Below, in pieces: positions 5,681 to 10,068 of a stretch of 10,068 nucleotides of DNA. The position numbers were made by a program, and so were the translations under genes. How positions within the stretch are numbered: the stretch's first letter is position 1; each line of letters starts with the position of its first letter. This stretch comes from an uncultured Saprospirales bacterium (GTDB lineage Bacteria; Bacteroidota; Bacteroidia; Chitinophagales; JADIYW01), in NCBI GenBank assembly GCA_938008535.1, contig CALLKF010000037.1:1-10068 (forward strand), written 5' to 3'. The notes beneath the pieces were generated by a model. The model was not told the DNA's origin, searched no databases, and saw nothing but the letters and a program-made list of their open reading frames with translations.

Positions 5681-8600
5681 ATGTCAAAAAAAACTGATAA
5701 AACTACAGGGTTAACTTCAAACGGACGAATTAATTTCTCCAAAATAACCCAACCTTACGAATATCCTAATTTATTAGATATTCAGGTGAAATCTTTCCAA
5801 GAATTCTTACAATTGGAAACAACACCAGACAAACGTTCGAAAGAAGGTTTGTGGAAAGTGTTTGCAGAAAATTTTCCAATCTCTGATGCAAGAAATATAT
5901 TCTTGTTAGAATTTTTGGATTACTATGTTGATCCGCCAAGATACACCGTTGATGAATGTATTGAACGTGGTTTAACGTATAGCGTACCATTAAAAGCAAA
6001 ATTGCGCTTATCATGTAATGATGAAGAGCATATAGATTTTCAAACCATCGTACAAGATGTGTTTTTAGGAAATCTTCCGTACATGACGGATAAAGGAACC
6101 TTTATTATTAATGGTTCTGAGCGTGTAATTGTTTCTCAGTTACATCGTTCACCAGGTGTTTTCTTTGGTATGAGTTATCATCCAAATGGAACTAAAATAT
6201 TCTCTGCAAGAGTAATTCCTTTTAAAGGTGCTTGGATGGAATTTGCTACTGATATCAACAATGTCATGTATGCATACATCGATCGTAAAAAGAAATTTCC
6301 AGTAACAACTTTATTACGTGCAATCGGTTTCGATTCTGATAAAGATATCTTGAAATTATTCGGACTTTCTGATGAAATAGAAGTAAATAAAAAATCACTC
6401 GAAAAACATATCGGCAGACGTTTAGCTGCACGTGTTCTAAAATCATGGATGGAAGATTTCGTGGATGAAGATACAGGTGAAGTGGTTTCTATTGAACGTA
6501 ACGAAGTAATTTTAGAGCGTGATATTTACTTAGATGAAGATAACATCAAACAGATTTTAGATACTGGTGTTAAAACTATCATCTTACAAAAAGAAACTAC
6601 AGAAGAAGATTATTCTATCATATTTAATACGTTGCAAAAAGATACTTCAAACTCAGAAATTGAAGCGCTCCAACATATCTATCGTCAGTTACGTGGTTCA
6701 GATCCACCAGATGATGACACAGCTCGTGGTATTATCGAGAAATTATTCTTCTCTGATAAACGTTACGATTTAGGTTTAGTTGGTAGATATAAAATCAATA
6801 AGAAATTATCGTTAGATATCGATCCTAAAAACATGGTATTGAACAAAGAAGATATTGTTTCTATCGTAAAATACTTAATTAAATTAGTAAACCAAAAAGC
6901 AGAGATTGATGATATCGATCACTTGAGCAACCGTCGTGTAAAAACAGTTGGCGAACAATTATTCGCACAATTCGGTGTTGGTTTAGCACGTATGGCACGT
7001 ACTATTCGTGAGCGTATGAACGTTCGTGATAATGAAGTATTTACGCCAATCGATTTAATTAATGCAAGAACTTTATCTTCAGTAATTAATTCATTCTTCG
7101 GAACTTCACAATTATCTCAATTCTTAGATCAAACAAATCCATTATCAGAAATTACGCACAAACGTCGTATTTCTGCGCTTGGACCAGGTGGTCTTTCTCG
7201 TGAAAGAGCAGGTTTCGAGGTGCGTGACGTTCACTATTCACACTATGGTCGTTTATGTACAATTGAAACACCAGAAGGACCAAATATTGGTTTGATTTCT
7301 ACTCTTTGCGTTCATGCAAAAGTAAATGAAATGGGTTTCATCGAAACACCTTATCGTAAAGTGTCTAAAGGAAAAGTGGATTCTAAAGTTGAGTATTTAA
7401 CAGCTGAAGAAGAAGACGAAAGAACCATAGCGCAATCAAATGTTATTTTGGATGATAAAGGTGGATTCACTGATAAAAAAGTGAAATGCCGTTTCCAAGG
7501 TGATTTCCCTATTTTAGATACTGACAGCGATGAAATGCAAAATGTTCAGAATATGGACGTTGCACCAAATCAAATTGTTGGTGTGTCTGCATCATTAATT
7601 CCATTCTTAGAAAACGATGATGCGAACCGTGCATTGATGGGCTCAAACATGCAACGTCAAGCTGTTCCGTTAATGCGTTGCGAAGCACCAATTGTTGGCA
7701 CAGGTATTGAATCACGTGTGGCACAAGATTCTAACGTTTTAATTAATGCAGAACGTTCTGGTGTTGTTGAATATGTTGATGCAACAGAAATTCGTGTTCG
7801 TTTTGATAGAACTGAAAATGAAAAATTAGTAAGTTTTGACGATGATGTGAAAGTATATAAATTAACAAAATTTGCGCGTACCAATCAGGCAACTTGTATC
7901 AACTTGCGTCCAATTGTACGCAAAGGCGAGAAAGTTGTGAAAGGTCAGATTTTATGTGAAGGTTATGCTACACAAAACGGCGAATTAGCTCTTGGTAAAA
8001 ACTTATTGGTTGCATTCATGCCTTGGAAAGGTTTCAACTTTGAAGATGCAATTGTAATTAACGAAAGAGTTGTTCGCGATGATATTTTCACGTCTATCCA
8101 TATTGAAGAATATGAAATGGATGTGCGTGATACTAAATTAGGTGAAGAAGAATTAACGAACGATATTCCAAACGTAAGTGAAGATGCTACTCGTAATTTA
8201 GATGAAAATGGTATCATTCGTGTAGGTGCAAAAATTAAAGAAGGTGATATTTTAATTGGAAAAATTACACCAAAAGGTGAAACAGATCCAACACCTGAAG
8301 AAAAATTATTGCGTGCTATCTTTGGTGATAAAGCAGGCGATGTAAAAGATGCTTCATTTAAAGCACCACCATCAACAGAAGGTATTATCGTTAGTACAAA
8401 ATTATTCCAAAAAGCTAAAAAAGATAAAAACTCTAAAGTTCGCGAAAAAGCAGAATTAGAGCGTGCAGAAAAAATTCACTTACAAAACTTAGAAGATATT
8501 AAACGAGTTTTGGTAGAGAAATTATTACAATTAGTTGGCGGAAAAACAACATCTGGTATCAAAAACATTTTCGGTGAAGAAGCAGTTCCAAAAGGAACAA

Positions 8601-9517
8601 AATTCTCTGAAAAATTATTAGGTGGTTTAAATTACCAAAACTTAGATACAGCTGAATGGACGAAAGAAGAAGAAACGAATGAATTGATCAAACGATTAAT
8701 TCACAACTTCAACATTCGTTTCAACGAAGAAAAAGGTCGTTTCTTGCGTGATAAATATGCAATTACTGTAGGTGATGAGTTGCCATCAGGCGTACTGAAA
8801 TTAGCGAAAGTGTACATTGCACAAAAACGTAAATTAAGAGTAGGTGATAAGATGGCTGGTCGTCATGGAAATAAAGGTATCGTATCTAAAATTGTTCGTG
8901 CAGAAGATATGCCATTCTTAGAAGACGGAACACCAGTTGACGTAGTATTAAATCCATTAGGTGTACCATCGCGTATGAATATTGGACAAATTTACGAAAC
9001 TGTATTAGGTTGGTCTGGTAAAGAATTAGGAATCAAATTCGCAACGCCGATTTTTGATGGTGCTCATGTTGATCAAATCGAAGAATATATCGAACAAGCT
9101 GGCTTGCCACGTTTAGGTTCTACTTATTTATATGATGGTGAAACTGGTCAACGTTTCGATCAAAAAACAACGGTAGGTGTTATCTATATCATCAAATTAT
9201 CACATATGGTGGATGATAAAATGCATGCTCGTTCAATCGGACCATACTCATTAATTACACAACAACCTCTTGGTGGTAAAGCACAATTTGGTGGTCAGCG
9301 TTTAGGTGAGATGGAAGTTTGGGCACTTGAAGCTTATGGTGCAGCTAATATCTTACAGGAATTATTAACAGTGAAATCAGATGATATCCAAGGAAGAGCA
9401 AAAGCTTATGAAGCAATTGTAAAAGGTGATAACTTGCCAATTCCTGGTATTCCTGAATCATTCAACGTGTTAGTACACGAGTTAAGAGGTCTTGCTTTAG
9501 ATTTAGATTTCGATTGA
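5681..9517 (+). CDS. rpoB: DNA-directed RNA polymerase subunit beta
   Basis: RpoB is one of the two large catalytic subunits of RNA polymerase. The 1278 residues are normal for Bacteroidota. The rifampicin pocket is at 476-498 (SQLSQFLDQ, then HKRRIS). Asp483, His493 and Ser498 correspond to E. coli Asp516, His526 and Ser531, all wild type, so this cluster predicts rifampicin sensitivity. KMAGRHGNK holds Lys1057 and Lys1065, equivalent to the active-site lysines 1065 and 1073 of E. coli. The C-terminal GEMEVWALEAYGAANILQE segment, which joins beta', is intact. ATG 5681 is preceded by CTTTGG, not the A run seen before the other genes of the cluster, so initiation may be weaker. The gene ends in two tandem TGA codons (9515-9520), while the upstream protein genes from tuf to rplL end in TAA. 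Leu is overwhelmingly TTA. Confidence 0.99.
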   Translation: MSKKTDKTTGLTSNGRINFSKITQPYEYPNLLDIQVKSFQEFLQLETTPDKRSKEGLWKVFAENFPISDARNIFLLEFLDYYVDPPRYTVDECIERGLTYSVPLKAKLRLSCNDEEHIDFQTIVQDVFLGNLPYMTDKGTFIINGSERVIVSQLHRSPGVFFGMSYHPNGTKIFSARVIPFKGAWMEFATDINNVMYAYIDRKKKFPVTTLLRAIGFDSDKDILKLFGLSDEIEVNKKSLEKHIGRRLAARVLKSWMEDFVDEDTGEVVSIERNEVILERDIYLDEDNIKQILDTGVKTIILQKETTEEDYSIIFNTLQKDTSNSEIEALQHIYRQLRGSDPPDDDTARGIIEKLFFSDKRYDLGLVGRYKINKKLSLDIDPKNMVLNKEDIVSIVKYLIKLVNQKAEIDDIDHLSNRRVKTVGEQLFAQFGVGLARMARTIRERMNVRDNEVFTPIDLINARTLSSVINSFFGTSQLSQFLDQTNPLSEITHKRRISALGPGGLSRERAGFEVRDVHYSHYGRLCTIETPEGPNIGLISTLCVHAKVNEMGFIETPYRKVSKGKVDSKVEYLTAEEEDERTIAQSNVILDDKGGFTDKKVKCRFQGDFPILDTDSDEMQNVQNMDVAPNQIVGVSASLIPFLENDDANRALMGSNMQRQAVPLMRCEAPIVGTGIESRVAQDSNVLINAERSGVVEYVDATEIRVRFDRTENEKLVSFDDDVKVYKLTKFARTNQATCINLRPIVRKGEKVVKGQILCEGYATQNGELALGKNLLVAFMPWKGFNFEDAIVINERVVRDDIFTSIHIEEYEMDVRDTKLGEEELTNDIPNVSEDATRNLDENGIIRVGAKIKEGDILIGKITPKGETDPTPEEKLLRAIFGDKAGDVKDASFKAPPSTEGIIVSTKLFQKAKKDKNSKVREKAELERAEKIHLQNLEDIKRVLVEKLLQLVGGKTTSGIKNIFGEEAVPKGTKFSEKLLGGLNYQNLDTAEWTKEEETNELIKRLIHNFNIRFNEEKGRFLRDKYAITVGDELPSGVLKLAKVYIAQKRKLRVGDKMAGRHGNKGIVSKIVRAEDMPFLEDGTPVDVVLNPLGVPSRMNIGQIYETVLGWSGKELGIKFATPIFDGAHVDQIEEYIEQAGLPRLGSTYLYDGETGQRFDQKTTVGVIYIIKLSHMVDDKMHARSIGPYSLITQQPLGGKAQFGGQRLGEMEVWALEAYGAANILQELLTVKSDDIQGRAKAYEAIVKGDNLPIPGIPESFNVLVHELRGLALDLDFD

Positions 9518-9577
9518 TGAATTTAGAATGCATCGTTAGTATATAATTTAATTTTTAGAATTTAAAAATAAAATACC

Positions 9578-10068
9578 ATGCCTTTCAAAAAGGATAACAA
9601 AATCAACACAGAGTTTAAAACGATTACGTTAAAACTCGCTTCACCTGACTCTATTTTAGAACGTTCTTATGGTGAAGTAAAAAAACCGGAAACGATTAAC
9701 TACAGAACCTACAAGCCTGAGATGGAAGGTTTGTTCTGCGAGCGTATTTTCGGCCCGACAAAAGATTATGAATGTTTTTGCGGTAAGTACAAACGTATCC
9801 GTTACAAAGGTATTGTGTGCGACAGATGTGGTGTGGAAGTAACAGAGAAAAAAGTGCGTCGTGAACGTATGGGACACATCAAACTGGTGGTGCCTGTGGT
9901 ACACATCTGGTATTTCAAATCCTTGCCCAATAAGACGGGCTACATGTTAGGTTTGTCTTCCAAAAATGTCGAATCTATTGTTTACTATGAACGATATGTT
10001 GTTATCCAGCCGGGTATCACCGAAGACGGTGTGCCTGTAAACGGCGAAAGCAAAAAAACAAAGTATCT
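9578..10068 (+). CDS. rpoC: DNA-directed RNA polymerase subunit beta' (N-terminal part)
   Basis: Translation from ATG 9578 gives MPFKKDNKINTEFKTITLKL and stays open for 163 codons to the window edge. The N-terminal zinc-binding motif is clear: Cys66, Cys68, Cys81 and Cys84 in the context ECFCGKYKR and VCDRCGVEV. HIWYFKSLPN and YYERYVVIQPG follow, as in Bacteroidota beta'. The spacer after rpoB is 60 AT-rich bases without a promoter or terminator that I can support, so rpoB and rpoC should be cotranscribed. Base and codon use differ from rpoB: Leu is TTA in only 3 of 8 codons, CTG and CTC appear, and sampled lines contain 42-48% G+C. The gene is cut by the window end, not broken. Confidence 0.98.
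   Translation, partial: MPFKKDNKINTEFKTITLKLASPDSILERSYGEVKKPETINYRTYKPEMEGLFCERIFGPTKDYECFCGKYKRIRYKGIVCDRCGVEVTEKKVRRERMGHIKLVVPVVHIWYFKSLPNKTGYMLGLSSKNVESIVYYERYVVIQPGITEDGVPVNGESKKTKY

Noticed and set aside
1..10068. Mobile element, CRISPR array, prophage or defence module
   Set aside because: No transposase, integrase, spaced repeats or unknown ORFs are present; all coding space is accounted for by conserved housekeeping genes.

Overview
This is a housekeeping locus of a Bacteroidota bacterium, probably a Chitinophagales or Sphingobacteriia relative. It carries the conserved cluster tuf, tRNA-Trp, secE, nusG, rplK, rplA, rplJ, rplL, rpoB, rpoC. The taxon call rests on four things: a tRNA-Trp gene between tuf and secE, A-rich translation starts without Shine-Dalgarno motifs, a Bacteroidota-type promoter (TTTG, 19 bases, TATTTTTG) before tuf, and the protein sequences themselves.

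Layout. Positions 1-1080 are on the minus strand. They hold a trans-polyprenyl diphosphate synthase (quinone side-chain synthesis), followed 4 bases downstream by the first codons of a gene that looks like recJ. A 246-base divergent intergenic region (1081-1326) holds the tuf promoter. From 1327 to the window end everything reads on the plus strand: EF-Tu, a repeat-derived hairpin, tRNA-Trp(CCA), SecE, NusG, ribosomal proteins L11, L1, L10 and L7/L12, a strong hairpin with a T tract, the RNA polymerase beta subunit, and the first 163 codons of beta'.

The genes serve one programme: transcription (RpoB, RpoC, NusG), translation (EF-Tu, tRNA-Trp, and the L11/L10/L12 stalk base plus the L1 stalk, which handle factors and tRNA on the 50S subunit), and the SecE subunit of the membrane export channel. 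The hairpin at 5611-5650 sits where other bacteria partly terminate transcription so that L12 is made in excess over polymerase.

I found no mobile element, CRISPR array, phage gene, toxin or defence module, and no unknown protein family. The points worth a second look are a sharp base-composition difference between the tuf-rpoB block (AT-rich) and both flanks (near 45-50% GC in sampled lines), the RNA structures in three spacers, and a tiny overlapping ORF at the secE start.
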